A DNA stretch of 64,000 bases from Acanthaster planci (taxonomy: Eukaryota; Echinodermata; Asteroidea; Valvatida; Acanthasteridae): positions 116,966-180,965 of the forward strand of contig NW_019091510.1 of the NCBI RefSeq assembly GCF_001949145.1, given 5' to 3'. The first letter of the stretch is position 1. Every line of letters begins with the position of its first letter. The notes beneath the pieces are model-generated. The model saw nothing but the letters and a program-made list of their open reading frames with translations, had not been told where the DNA came from and searched no databases. Positions 12,701 through 24,800 of the stretch are shown here, piece after piece. A program made the position numbers and the translations under genes.

Positions 12701-15700
12701 ACCTCGATTTCTTCTATTTTTTGGTAAGAGTGTTATTTTCGTGTATATTTTGTGTTCTTTAAGTTTTCTTGTGTGTGTACCGTGCAGGTTTTTACCGTCG
12801 GTACTATGAGATTCGCCCCTGCTGTGCCCATGACTATCCCACCGATTAATTCCAGGTCTTAATCGGTTGAATTCAGGGGGTCGTTTTCGGTATCTGTATA
12901 TTCCCCTGTTTCTCCAGCTACTACTGGACGAGGAAGAAGGCCTTGCCGTCGGCCAGGGTTTCCTGACGATCCTGAGGTATATTCCTGAGGCATCCGACTT
13001 AGCAAGCCTTTCAACAGTATCACCTTGCTCGCTAAGGACTAAAACCAACTTTATCTTGATTTCATGAAGTCTTTGTCTCGGTCTCCAGTCTATTTCATTT
13101 CTCTCTCTTACCGGAGTAAATTCCACGGAGGTGGAAAGAGTGCTCTCCTCTCTGTTAAGACCTCAGAGTAGTATAAAGTTATGCTAGGGGCTCTTGATGA
13201 GAATGTCTTCTCTGCCTTTGAATGATTTTTGTGCGGTTTGCTTGACTCTTCTTTCGCATTGCCGACCGAAGCCACATTAACGCACGAAACTATCCAGGCC
13301 ATCTTCAACATTCTCCGGCACCTTTCCCAACATCGACGAAAGGAACAATGGTTCATGCAGTCAACCTGCAGAGAATCCACATAGCAGGGCTCGACAACGC
13401 AGTGGCGGATTCACTCTCTCGTGGGTAAGCTCACCCAACGGGGTAGATTTTTCATTCCGATGTGGCCTAGCCTTCCCTCGGTTTGATAGAGCAGCCTCAC
13501 GTCGGTCGACCTCTTCGCTTCTCTGAACAACGCCTATCTCCCGGTATTCTACATGAGAGTTTCTCTCCTCCGCGTGAGCCACAGATGCCCAACAGTTCGA
13601 TTGGTCCAGCATGCTCGGTTATGCCTTTCTATCTCATTAATTTCGCTAGTCTTCTCCGAGAGAGATCGAGATTACTGTCGGATACTCATTATCTCTCCTT
13701 TCCGACCTTTCCAGCCCTGGGTTCCAGTCTATCAAGACTTCTGGTTTACCATCCGTTTGTCTTCCTGCCCAGTCCGGTCATCCTCCGCTATCCAACGTCG
13801 GGGATCCTTCAACCGGTCCCGGCGATCTGCAACTTACTTGTTGTCCAATTGTTCAACCATCGTTCTGTTCGGCGGGACTTTCTAGCGATGCTACAGCTAA
13901 GGCCGCACGGGGACGTCGTCTGCCCACCTTTTGAACTTATGACAGCAGAACTTAACATTTTGTTACGTACTAGTGCGATGGGCAGGCTTTGGCTTCAGCC
14001 AACGCTCCTGTGAGTTCCCTGGCAGGTTACTTTAATACTTATACTTCTTTCACTCGGAGCTGCAAGTACTCACAACTTGTATCTACAGGTCAGCCCTGGC
14101 TATTAAACACGTTGGTTTCAAAGACAGTTCCGCCGTCTCTTATAGCATGAAATTCCATAACCTGTTGCATGGCACATCCTTCCAATGTCCCCTCGTCTGT
14201 AGATTAGTCTGGTCACGGGACCTATATGCATTCCAATCCTCTCTTCGAACCCGAAATGATACCCCCCTTGGGCAGACCAGCGTCAGGTTGGCCTTTTTCC
14301 TGACAGTGGTTACCTCCAGAGGATGTTGCGAGCTACACGCTCTTCCCGTTGCCTAAGGCCATCTACGTTAGGAGCCACAATGGTGCTCGCCTCATTCCCT
14401 CTATTGGCTTCCTGACGAAGGGCCAGACTCCCTCGTTTGATCCTACCGACATCTTGGCACCCTCCGTCTCTTTACATCCTGGAAACGTTGCAGATAAACC
14501 ATGGTGCTCTGTTCGTGTCATGGAGTGGTATTTAACAAAAAGACAGTAGTGTGAGAGAGACGATGATCCTGTTGCTTATCACTATCACGAATCCCCACCG
14601 TCCAGCATCGACGGTCACTGCTGCCCACTGGATTGCCTCGGCCATTAAATCTGCTAATCCAGTCTGGCCTTCACGCTCTGATGATCATGATAATCAACTT
14701 CACACCAGGGCTCATGATGTACAAACAGTATTTGTATCTTGGCCTTACTTTCAAGAGATCTCCATTGCAGATATCTGTAAAGCTGCATGTTGGAAGTCTT
14801 CCTCTACCTTCACCACCTGTTATTTGGGGGATGTCCTACAGAGCAGATGTCAAATGGACCTCCTGCGGGACGGACAGACGACAAGTTACCGTAAAGTTCA
14901 TTTTATGGTAGTTCGGCTACCTTGCCTTCCCTATTATACCATTTACTATTTCCTCAACTTATACACTCATCCTTGTTTTATGTGTGAATGTGTTTTCTTA
15001 GCATTATGTGTCGTAGCCAACCCCCCTCCTAGAACGGTGCCACTCGGCATTTTGTACTGACTGTTTCGGTAGGTAGAACGCCGTAGACGCCTCCCCGCAG
15101 TAATGTTGGTCGAGTCTACTAGTGAATACCTACCCAAACAGTCCTCTTCCACCCGTCCTCCCCATTTGTCTCTGCCGTTTGAGCTGCTTTCGAAAAAAGG
15201 ACAATCACGGCGACGAGACCGTATTGCCTTTTCGGGGGGTCAATGGTGCACCACGGATGATCGAATCTTTTCCGCGAATAATAATAGGCGCATGGGAAAT
15301 TATATCTAGTGACTGTTTGGGTAGATATTCACAAGTAGACTCGACCCATGCTACTGTGGGGGGGGGGAGTTTAGAGGACTGTTGGTTTGGGTTGGGTTAA
15401 ACTGGAATATAATTTGGACTGGATATTAGGTTGTGGCTTAGGCTCGATTGGTTGGGTTAAATTGGCTGGATTGAATAAGTGGAGTTGGGGTCGGGCCGGG
15501 TTGGTTTAGCTTTGTTTGAATCGGCTAGGTCGAAGAGGCAGTATTCGATGTGAGAACTTTCTGGTTTTCATGTTATTTGTTTTTCCTTCATGAGATTTTG
15601 ATGCTTTTTACTTTCTTGTTGCTACTGTTTAAGGCTTTACTATAATATTTCTTTTACAGGTAAAACTGAAAACTTTGAGAACTCATTTACTCCAGTTACT

Positions 15701-18700
15701 GATGTTCCACCTGAGAGGATTCCGCTGGCTTTCTATTCGGGTCTCTTTGCTTACGCAGGATGGTAAGAAGGCTATTAATGCTAAGACACTTAATTTAGAT
15801 CTGAAGAAGCTGAGACGGGTGGCTGAAGGGATTGTTTCGGAATCACAACTAATGAAAATTAGACTGGCTGCTTGCTTGCATGAGAATTGTCATTCTCAGA
15901 ATTCCCGTCTATCTGAACAGTGGAGAAAAGGGAGTTATCGCCTTGAAGTGTTATAAAAGATTCGATATCAGTCGCAGTCTTAAAAGACGAGCTTATACCC
16001 TCTCTGATGGTACGCTTACGCAAATGTAATATTAGGACCCCTTTTTGAGGCTTTCAAGATTGAAGGAAATTCTTCTCTTTCGATTCTTCCTTGCTTGGGG
16101 ACTTCTTGTGGAAGAACTTCACGACAACGTCAGACTGTAAACAATTATTCAGTGAATACCGCTTGCCCATGCTCTCCCCATAGGCAATACCTGCCATGTG
16201 TCACCGAGGAAATGATAAATCCGTCCAGGTAAACGGCAAAGCCTTTCTCGTAAAGAATAGCATCTCATCAGGTCAGATGCATGCAACTCATCTGTGACTC
16301 TTATTAATGAGAAATATACTGTTAGTGGTAAAGTACAAAATGCCGAGGAAAAACAAGACTTCATTCTTATATTGCGTTGTCCATTATAAATCGGTCATCA
16401 AATTTGTAAGGGATATTGAAATGGCAGTTGATTATTCTAGCCTGCTGTATGTCAAAACAAGAATACCCAAGCCCCATACCAAATTTTAAAAGGAAAGTTG
16501 AATACCGCCCTCTTGAACTTCAGTAGTCGTTATTTCCAGATATTACTGAACTCTACTCGATGCATTGAGCGACAGGGTTTTAAACGCCTCGTACGTAATG
16601 TGTGACCAATTTCTATTTCAAACAGAAATCTTCCATTGGGAATCGTCATATCGATGGGCATCATTACTGTAATCTACATCATGGCCAATGTAGCCTATTA
16701 TGTGGTCCTTTCTCCAGCGGAGCTGCTGGCTTCAGACGCTGTAGCTTTGGTAACTCATTATTTGCAGAGAATATACACTGAAGATGGTAGAGGCCCTACT
16801 ACTGGTCCAAATCTCAAATTCGCTCTTTCTCTTGCTTTGTATATAAACTCAAACAGCTTGTAGGGACCTATTAATTTTGAACCAAAATGCATAGACTTTC
16901 ATCTTTGGATCGACAGGATAGAGTCCTGTACTAATATAGCAAGACAAAATCTGTTCATTGAGAAGCTAGACTTGAGCAGAGGAACTCTCCCCTTCAGAAG
17001 AGCCATGATATGGTCAAAGGGTAGCTGGCTGATATCACCTCCTCTCGGTACCAGAAGTTGTCAAACAATAATTTGTCAACTTATAGGCCTGTGGTAACCC
17101 AATGAATATTTACGTAAAGCAGCAGGTGTCCTCTCTATAGGTGTTTTTTGGTCATATTTTACATAGAGGGTGTACTTGTGAACAGAGTCCCAGGTAAATT
17201 TTCATTTTCAATGGGTGCATTATACCCTGCGCTTCATTTGAGTTCCTTGTTGCAAGAAAAAACATACATTTTGCCTTGACGTCTCATTCCTCTTGTTTAT
17301 AAAGACTTTTGGTGAACGAGTCCTGGGCTCTTGGTCTGTGTTATGTTGGTTGGCCGTTGCTTTGTCTTGCATAGGAGGTGCCAATGGAACTATTTTCGGA
17401 GCTTCAAGGTAATTGCATGATCCCTTACTATTGGTAATTTTTCTTCAAGGTGTATTAAACTTTCATTCGGAAAAGTTAATTATTTTGTATTAACCTGAAC
17501 CAATAAACAGTTTGTTTGTTTTTTTAATCTCTAGCCTAAGGACGCTTTGCTTTTTTCAGGTCTCTCATGGTGTCATCGCAAGAGGGCGTCATGCCTGAAG
17601 TCCTGGGGATGATCCACGTGCACTACAAGACACCTCTACCAGCGGCACTCGCTTTCGTAACTTTTTTTTTTCAAAATTATTATTTTAAACATTTAATTAA
17701 ACACTACTGCGTATAAAGAATTTGTAATTTTGAAGATGAAATGAGTTTCAATATGAAGAGGTTAATTCCTTTGGTTTGTTTGCAAGTAAACAAGAAACAA
17801 AATTGATTTTCATCTGTTCTGCAGCGAGCCCCTTTTTAAGGTTAAACATGCCACTTTAATAACAAGCACACCTGCGTGTATTAGCCGTAGTATTATTTCT
17901 GGGCAAGTTTACTAGTGAATGTGCTGTCGATTGAGAAACGGTCACTTGGCATTTTCGAAATATTTTGGCATCAGTTGGTTCAGTTGCCCCACTGTCTCTT
18001 GATATAATCACTGACAATATGCTTCCTACCCGCAGTTCCCCATTGTTGTGTGCCTGCTGACCTTTGCAGATGTCGGTGCGATTCTCAACTACATGAGTTT
18101 TTCCAACTGGCTATTCATATGTGTGTCACTTGCCATCATCCCATACTACAGATGGAAATATCCAGACATACCCAGGCCATTCAAGGTACAGGTCAAAAAG
18201 AGAGACTTTATTTGGCGTATAGTTGGCGAAAAATTAGGCAATACTTTTCTAACCTTTTTATTTCTTAAAGGACCACTTTTTCGACAGCCTCAGACTCGGA
18301 TCCAGGGTGAATATTGGCCTTGCAAGAAGTGATTATAAGGTTACGTACACGGAATCTGTCCATTTAGGGGAAGCACACTACAGTCTGTTGAACGCAATTA
18401 AGACACCTCATTGGAATAGTAGTTCTTATTAAAGATACTGGATTGGTGCGCAAAGCATCACTTTCCTAACTTATTAACACTTGGTACGAAAACTATACGT
18501 GACATCGTGACCGGGAAAAGGCTAAGGGGTGGGTTTTCTATTCCACTTAATTCATTCTGTAAATGCAACTGGAGAGCCGCCAGTTACCAGCTGATGAAAA
18601 TATCTCTTGATTCCACAAGGTTCCCGCGTCATCAGAAACGTCAGTCATTAAGCGAATTTGAATGGGGTTATGAAGGGTTGCAAGTCCAGGGGCGTGGTGA

Positions 18701-19951
18701 CTTGGGGTGTGTGAGTGCGCCCCCCCCCAATAATTAATTCCAGTCGGCAAATAGAGCTTCGGCAAATTACAAGACGATATACGTCACCCGTCGGTATTTC
18801 CCCTGAAGCAGCGGCGTATCAATTAAGCATTTGGCGGGGGGGGAACCCAAAAGCGAATGCATCTTTGGGCTCATTCGGACTCCGGTCTTGACATCCTTGC
18901 TTTAATTTCTTGGTGTTGTTTTCTTAGGGATTTGGTGCTAATATTTGATAAATAAATATATCAAATACATGTACTTTCTTTTCTACTTACCCATTCTTCG
19001 TTTGAAAAATGCAACAATTTTCATCAGGGGCCTCCCCCTCTGCTGGATACGCCACATTCCTGAAGCATGAAATGTTGTGTAGCACGGGTCATTTGTTAGT
19101 TTTTCACGACACGAGGTTAGTGAGCAAGTTAAAAGTCGGCAGATTGAGGCAGGGCACCCCCCCCCAAGAAAATGCCTTTGGTACACCACTGGTTGCAACC
19201 TTCTTCAGCTGCTCCATTTGTCTCATGTCTCATTTGTTTCGGAGAGAGGATACTCTGTCACCTTCCCCATTTCATGAGGGCTACAAAGCATTGTAAGCAC
19301 AACAACCTAACTTCTTGCTTTGGTCAGGTTCCCGTCATTCTACCCATCATCTTCATTGCGTGCGGTTTGTTTGTAATGGCTGTCTCCCTTTACTCTTCGC
19401 CGGTTGAATGTGGCATCGGGGCCGGCATCACCGTGACAGGGATACCAGTCTACCTGCTATTCGTTTGGTGGGAGAATAAACCCAGCTGGTTTACAAATGC
19501 AATCGGTAAGATGACGGCATAATGGCCCATGTTCTTTTCGATAGCAAAAGCTGTAAGGTCTTTCTTTGTGCATGGAGGACAAACCAGTGTTTGCTTACGG
19601 ATAGAGTTATGGGAAACCAGAAACCAGGATGACTGATCTTGCCAGGTCGTTTTATTGACAGAGACAGACCGCAGGTGTTTTCGGTGCGTCCATTTTAGTA
19701 CACGCATGGGGTAGGCCTATTGGCCTTTATACTTGGCGGGCTCGCGTGCGCTGCTGTAAACAGTGTGTATTTTCAGAGGACTGTACCATACGAGCAACGT
19801 GTCTTAATTGAATGCAAAATGTTTATTAAATTCATCAGTGATAGATATACCAACCGAAGTTATCACCTGATATTTCATTTCTTTAGACACACTAACGTCT
19901 GTCCTGCAGAGGTTCCTCCTGATAGCGCCGCCAGATACAAAGTCAGACTAG
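9769..19951 (+). CDS. SLC7-family amino-acid transporter light chain, copy B (LAT/y+LAT-like, complete)
   Basis: Ten exons: 9769-10273, 11081-11206, 15660-15762, 16184-16228, 16626-16749, 17305-17408, 17560-17656, 18036-18185, 19328-19505, 19887-19951. They splice in frame to 498 aa, the usual length of heteromeric transporter light chains. The start MKQD is chosen because copy C begins with the same residues and no earlier in-frame Met. Signatures: GSGIF in TM1 (residues 54-58), [12 protein letters not shown] (89-100), Cys153 in [12 protein letters not shown] at the position of LAT1 Cys164 that bonds the SLC3 heavy chain, [11 protein letters not shown] in TM6, [20 protein letters not shown], and an ECGIG segment before the last helix. 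The role by family is plasma-membrane obligatory exchange of neutral or cationic amino acids. The residue aligned with LAT1 Gly255 is Ala243 here but Ser in copies A and C. Intron 2 carries a DIRS retrotransposon. Confidence 0.93.
10432..10640. repeat. Inverted-repeat element in intron 1 of copy B
   Basis: TATCTGGTTCGTAAGTGTGAC at the left is inverted as GTCACTTACGAACCAGATA at the right, enclosing about 180 bases of GC-richer DNA. Copy C intron 1 lacks this block although the neighbouring intron sequence is recognisably shared, so this looks like an insertion after duplication. Confidence 0.5.
11415..12453. repeat. CGTC-rich inverted repeats (fold-back family), multiple pieces
   Basis: GGAATTCCATATCTGCCGTC followed by GTCGCCCGTCGCCCGTCGTG (11415-11470) recurs as GGAATTCCATATCTGTCGTC and GCCCGTCGTCCGTTGCGCGT at 12411-12450. 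The inverted form, ACGACGGACGATGGGCGACG, lies at 12190-12215. A palindromic element with the same CGTC/GACG vocabulary occurs at 32303-32815. The DIRS element starts exactly at the end of the rightmost piece. The rest of this stretch shows no gene. Confidence 0.55.
12469..12592 (+). repeat. DIRS left inverted terminal repeat
   Basis: Starts AAACAGTCACTATGCAAATT and ends TTGTCCTTTTC. It is inverted relative to 15193-15318, with a few substitutions and short indels. Confidence 0.85.
13375..13970 (+). pseudogene. DIRS reverse transcriptase C-terminus / RNase H remnant
   Basis: The plus strand at 13375-13423 reads [16 protein letters not shown], the 'H-x-G-x-x-N-x-x-AD-x-LSR' signature at the end of the DIRS/gypsy RNase H region. 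Further on, in shifted frames, come [11 protein letters not shown] and [17 protein letters not shown], which match the conserved downstream block of DIRS polyproteins. Several frame changes and stops separate these pieces, so no protein is made. The reverse-transcriptase palm with its catalytic aspartates is not recognisable upstream (12.6-13.3 kb), consistent with internal deletion. Confidence 0.7.
14551..14911 (+). pseudogene. DIRS tyrosine recombinase C-terminal remnant
   Basis: Readable in one frame: [15 protein letters not shown], then [12 protein letters not shown], then [20 protein letters not shown] and FTTCYLGDV. This is the end of a tyrosine recombinase of DIRS/Ngaro type: an H-x-x-R-like box (here altered, AHDVQ) followed by the W-K-S-x-S-T-F-x-x-x-Y-L-x-D-V box that carries the catalytic tyrosine. 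The usual arginine of the first box seems replaced by glutamine, and the N-terminal half is broken (14.0-14.5 kb), so it should be inactive. Confidence 0.75.
15059..15143 (+). repeat. DIRS internal complementary region
   Basis: Bases 15059-15081 (GACTGTTTCGGTAGGTAGAA...) are the reverse complement of the left outer end at 12454-12476. Bases 15085-15143 are the reverse complement of the right outer end at 15311-15369. In DIRS elements this region templates completion of the incomplete ends during circle formation. Confidence 0.85.
15193..15369 (-). repeat. DIRS right inverted terminal repeat and outer end
   Basis: Bases 15193-15318 are the inverted copy of the left repeat. Bases 15319-15369 are the right-specific outer end that matches the internal complementary region and finishes in a G tract. 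Confidence 0.85.
15380..15540 (+). repeat. Degenerate TTGGGTTGGATT repeat before exon 3 of copy B
   Basis: Imperfect units of about 10-15 bases (TTGGTTGGGTTAAATTGG and similar) end about 120 bases before exon 3. Related G/T-rich repeats precede exon 3 in copy A (about 1365-1450) and in copy C (26760-26935), and a smaller one precedes exon 7 of copy A (4620-4665). Confidence 0.6.
18809..19057. mobile_element. hAT-like non-autonomous element with 8-bp target duplication
   Basis: Begins CAGCGGCGTATC and ends GATACGCCACAT, i.e. short inverted ends. It is flanked by CCCTGAAG (18801-18808) and TCCTGAAG (19058-19065), an 8-base duplication with one mismatch. Eight-base duplications and CAGNGGCGTA-type ends are usual for the hAT superfamily. 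The interior resembles the element at 27381-27659. It lies in intron 8 of transporter copy B. Confidence 0.65.
19058..19190 (-). mobile_element. Dispersed repeat, same family as 36141-36290
   Basis: On the minus strand it starts CAGTGGTGTACCAAAGGCAT, then TTTCTTGGGGGGGGG, then CTAACCTCGTGTCGTG and CATGCTTCAGGAA. The same phrases in the same order appear on the plus strand at 36141-36290. It abuts the hAT-like element at 18809-19057. Confidence 0.55.
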
Positions 19952-21829
19952 TGACAAGTCTACGCAACACAGATGGAACTAGACTGCCGTAATGTATTTT
20001 TGCATGCTGAATACTATTTCACGAGTAGCACTCAGATGAATGATTTCAAATAAAGATAGAACGAATCTTCGCTACATGGTTGTCATTAACACAATTCACC
20101 GGGCATCCTGCGTTCAAATAACGGCACTCTGTAGATAACAACTAAGGTTTGGTTCCAAAGGTATTCCACTTAAGTGCACCATACTCTTGAACGTGTGGGC
20201 TATCAAAGGGGCGTATAGGTTTGTCTTTTGGTAAGGATAAGAGTACGCGAGAAAAAAACCAGTTGGAAGGAGTGACACATCAAGGTTCTTGCTCTGAAGC
20301 GAAGGGGCATGCAGTAACATTTTAAAAAAAGAATCCCTCACAAGCTGTGAAAGGTGGAAGTACCATTCCTAACATGCTGGCGCCAAAATAGGATGAATGA
20401 AAACCCGTGTCATCGCGAGTCAGATCACAAATGGAAGTTCAGGTCTGGTAAAAACAAACCAAACCATATAATGAACACTGTCGAAAGGACCAACTTCGTC
20501 ACAGGCCGTTTGAAAACTGCCTTTAATTGAGACCGGATAACTTGTCATTATCTTGCAATTACTGAGGACATGACTGAAATGCCATTGTCTCAATTTTGAA
20601 GACATTTGTGTTTAATGCTTATATTTTATAGCCCCAACGTAGAATATAAACTATTAAAGCGTAACATGCTCTCGTGATTGTATCGATAAAAAGCAAATTA
20701 TTTGGAAAGGTCTATGTTGTCTTTAGGAATGGCGTAAAGTTAGATTGCTTAATTTTTATTTCATCTAGAAGTTTGTCAGTTTAACCCACGCTTGGTTATG
20801 TACTGTATATTGTATCTGAACCTTTATACAATCAATTTCAGTAAGAAAACCCAAAAGCAGATCAAGCTGACTGACTCAAGAGAGCAAAATGACTTGCTGT
20901 CAGTATTGCCTTGTGAAGCTTTGTAGCAGACATTTTGAAAGAGCTGATCCATTATGTTTGAAGCAATGGGCGTATTCTTCGAAACCACTTCTCATGTTGA
21001 ACGAACACAAAAAACAGGGTTTCTAATGACAAGAATAGCACGCGAACATTGTTTGCGAATAGGATTCTCACTCCTTACTTACTGGGGAGTGGATGGAGAA
21101 CGTCAGGAATAAACATGGCGGACAAAGGCACTTACCGCTATTTAACGTTAATTTTGTTGCATAAAACAGAAGCACTCACAGTAACGAAAATATAACCGAA
21201 GGCATATATACATGGCTATTTGCTCGCTGCCGCCATAGGTATGCAGAGCCTCAATCGGGCAGTTTCACACAATAAGTATAGTCGGTTCAGTTGATTTGCG
21301 TGTATATTGATTACTAATTTTGCGTGTGCTGCGTTAGTTCTTATACCGTGCGATCGGAAAACATTTCAAAATAATTCCCTAAGTCATGTCGCCTTCGGCA
21401 TGTATAAATATCTATAACTCCGCCCTTCGTTGTGATTTAGTTTTACAAATGAGCCTACAACTTTATAATTGTGCACATTAAAGCTTCCATAATTTGCATA
21501 CAAAATTATTAGTCTCAATAAGACCCAACATGGATTGTATGGATTTGTACATGCAACACTTCATGAAAACAATGTGCCTTTATGTGACTTAAAGCTTTTA
21601 GAGTAGCAATAAAATCCAAGATGCACGTTAATATGGGGAGAATAATCTCAAAATTTGACCTGCTAATTTAATGTACTTTGTCCAACATTTAAAAACTTCA
21701 CCCTTGTACTTTTTGAGTATCACTAAAGCGATAAGGCACCCCACCGACTGAAATACTGTGGATAATTCATACTAGCTATGAAAAAAGAAACTTTTATGCA
21801 GTGATTTTAGAATCAAATCAGAGAATACA
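19952..21829. other. Intergenic region between transporter copies B and C
   Basis: Contains the 3' end of copy B, the upstream block shared with copy B (20556-20690) and a short stretch near 21727 (AAGCGATAAGGCACCCCACC) that resembles 9638-9660 ahead of copy B. A weak TATAAATA lies at 21403-21410. No other coding exon is visible. Confidence 0.6.
20049..20054 (+). terminator. Poly(A) signal candidate of transporter copy B
   Basis: AATAAA lies 98 bases after the copy B stop codon, at a position comparable to copy C. Confidence 0.55.
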
Positions 21830-24800
21830 ATGAAGCAAGACGACAGAGAGAGTTCATCCCGTGATCTGGAGCACCAGACGGGCGAGGTTTGTTCGCTGAA
21901 AAGCAGCAAACCCAGTCGGGATCGAGTTGTGCTCAAACGCCAGATTGGCTTGTGGGGTTGCATCGCTCTGGTCGTGGGCGCGGTCATCGGCTCGGGGATA
22001 TTTATCTCCCCTAAAGGTATCCTACGAAACACCGGCAGCGTGGGTCTGTCCCTCTTAGTCTGGGTGGCCTGCGGTGTACTTTCGACCATCGGAGCCTTGT
22101 GTTACGCCGAGCTGGGGACCATGATCCCGCGTTCTGGAGGCGATTTCACCTACCTCCTGGAGAGCTTCGGCGCTGTGCCGGCATTTCTACGAATCTACAC
22201 ATTGACCATCGCATCCCGCACGGGAACATGCGCTATACTCATGATCACTGCAGCCACGTATTTGACCGGACCTTTCTTTGGGGAATGCACCATTCCAAGG
22301 GTTCTCATCCAGCTGTTAGGAACGACAGTGCTAGGTACATTAAAAAGTGTCCCTTTCACAATGATCTCCTAAGGTGGAACTGACTGTCTTAGGAAGCAGT
22401 CAGTCAAGGGAACTGAATTTGTATATATTAATTTACATAAGTATGGAAAGCTAAACAAGTTGATCTCGGGCAGCAGAATCTTTTTCAAGGCCGAAGTTAT
22501 AAATAATCAATAAAAGAATTGAAAGGAAAAAGTGGGGCTTACCAAAAAATTGATTTATTACAACAAATCTTTTCTTATTAACCATATTTCCACTGCCTGT
22601 TTTCAACACGCCATTTCATATGTTGAGGAGAAACGCCCTCTTGTGAGATGGCTTCAAGTTGTTTATGCTACAAAGTAAAAGTAACTTTTCGCCTTGCAGT
22701 TTCACTAAAACTGACTTCCTGCTGTGTGATTCGACAACAAGAATTAGAAGCATTACCACAGTGACAAAATCTATTAGATAGTTGGTACCCGCGCGATACA
22801 TGACTCTTTGACCAATGGAATGTAAAAACAAGTGATTATGCTTCAACGCCTTTTAAACACCTCACTGCTGTATGAACGTGTTGTGGGGTTCATACTCCAA
22901 AGCTAAACACGTTAGGAACAAATGCGTGTTAATGTGTTGATATATTGAGACACAATGACACATTTGGGTGTTTTTTCACAAGACAAAAAGCATGTTGATC
23001 AGTTGGTTACACTTTCTGGACATCGAAACATGCTTGTTTCCAAAAAGGTGTTTAACTTTAAAGGGTTACGTGTTTACAATTAACGCAAAGACGCGTTTAT
23101 AATGAGTGCCAATGCACGCGCGCGTCAAGCTGAACAATGTGTGAGTGCAGTGTCAACGCAGATATGGCGTCCACTCGGAGCCTACATGGTTGTTAAGTTT
23201 TAGTCAAAGGAATAAACGACAGCTTAACAAAAACTGATTTGTATCTCTGTAGCTACCGTGCTCTGCCTGAATAGCGTGAGTGTCCCGTGGAGCAATCGGG
23301 TTCAGATTGTCTTCAGCATCGCCAAGGTTCTTGGGCTAGTCATCATCATCATTGCAGGCTTTGTCCTTTTGATTCAAGGTATGAAGTAATAGATTTCCCT
23401 CAAATATGAAACGTTTGCCATTGCTCTGCACATACGGAGTGCGAACAGGAACAAAGTTACTTATTTCCATTCCTTTTTGCAACCTTCAAATAGCATTTCC
23501 TTCTGTCAAAACTGTTATTTTCATTATTTTTTTCCTTTTTGGGTGATGGGTGCGGTGGGAACGGTAAAACTCTCTGCCCTGCAGACACATTTACACAGGT
23601 AAATATGTTCCCCTCCAAATAAGTTTGTAATCCTCTGCGGCTTGACGGTAGATGTGTCCCCGGTAAACGTGTCTCTCTTGCAATGTTAGAAGTCTAGCAC
23701 CCATGTTTTATTTCGACTGTTTTCGCGCATACACTGACAGTACATTACCCCTACCAGAGCTAATTGACTCAGTTTTGTCCGGCTGGAACCGTCCTCGCGG
23801 TCGCCCCCACAGCCGCTTGAAGGACGTCGTCCAGTTGCAGCAAGACCCCCAGCAGACAAATCTCCAGCCGAAGGACGCCCTGGCACTCACTCAAGACCAT
23901 GCAAGGTGGAGGCAATCAGCGGATCAACTTGGCCCAACGTCGTCGCGGCATAAGATTTAGTGGCCGTAGTGGTATCTGTAGAATACGGATTACTGCCTTT
24001 TCTGATCTCTTGCAGAAACATATAGTTATTTAATCGTATTAAATATTTGTTTTATTTTGTTTTTGTTTTTGTGTGTGTTTTTTTTTTTTTTTTTGGCATT
24101 TTGATAGCTTTTTGACAAGCAAAAATACCTAAATGTATCACCGGTGGGCTAAATTGCCATGGGGCAAAAGGGGGACAAAATTAACACCAGAGGTACTTGG
24201 AAGGTGTAACTTTAAGGTGTAACCTTCATATTTTTTTTTCAGAGCAGCATTGTACTCTTCTTCAATCAATAAAAACTCTTTTCCATTCTTATTTGGTTGA
24301 ATGCCATGAAAAGCGCACTTTCTGCATGTTTTCCTGAATACGTGAGGGCGCTGTTGCTGGGATGTCATCCAGGGAAGACACAGTTCTTTGCAAAGGTTTT
24401 TCTATCAAAATTGTCAAGCCAGCATTTACTTTCTGAGAACATTTCTGAGAAAAGGACCAACGCGAGCTTATTGCTATGCACATGAACAACTATGAGTTGG
24501 AAATATTCTTTAGCATGAAACCAAAGGCAGTAATATACCCTTTGAAAAAAAGACCTTTGGAATAGTGACACAAAAGTTGAAAACAAGGCTGAGACACAAA
24601 GGTGCAATTTAAATCAGACACGAGGATTCGACTGATGACCATCTGATCGAACTTGTCCTCAGAGTTGGTTTCATCTGCTGATTTGGAAATAGAATCGACA
24701 TCACACTTTCTGGATCTGGAACAGCCTTGCTAACTCCTGTCGCTTGCACCAGACCGGCAGGCTTTTTGCCTGTGGTTCAGCAGTCCACGTGAGTCTCATG

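Larger units (their letters stand above)
12454..15369 (+). mobile_element. DIRS-type tyrosine-recombinase retrotransposon, internally deleted
   Basis: Three structural marks agree. First, inverted terminal repeats of about 125 bases (12469-12592 against 15193-15318, sharing CCCATGCGCCTATTATTATT). Second, an internal complementary region at 15059-15143: its first part (15059-15081) is complementary to the left outer end (12454-12476) and its second part (15085-15143) to the right outer end (15311-15369). Third, decayed RNase H and tyrosine-recombinase coding sequence in the right order. This is the architecture of DIRS1-like elements, which copy through a circular intermediate and integrate with a tyrosine recombinase rather than an integrase. 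At about 2.9 kb the element is roughly half the usual length; gag and most of the reverse transcriptase appear lost. It sits in intron 2 of transporter copy B, sense orientation, and makes no target duplication, as expected for the group. Confidence 0.88.

Noticed and set aside
13483-14013. 176-codon frame in the DIRS element as a separate gene
   Set aside because: The recognisable RNase H-region peptides fall in different frames; this frame is incidental within a decayed polyprotein.
9769-19951. Assignment to SLC7A9 (b0,+AT)
   Set aside because: The TM6 motif (FAY-x-GW), the [12 protein letters not shown] region and the ECGIG block before the last helix fit SLC7A5-A8 better than SLC7A9. I left the gene symbol empty because the exact subtype is not resolvable.
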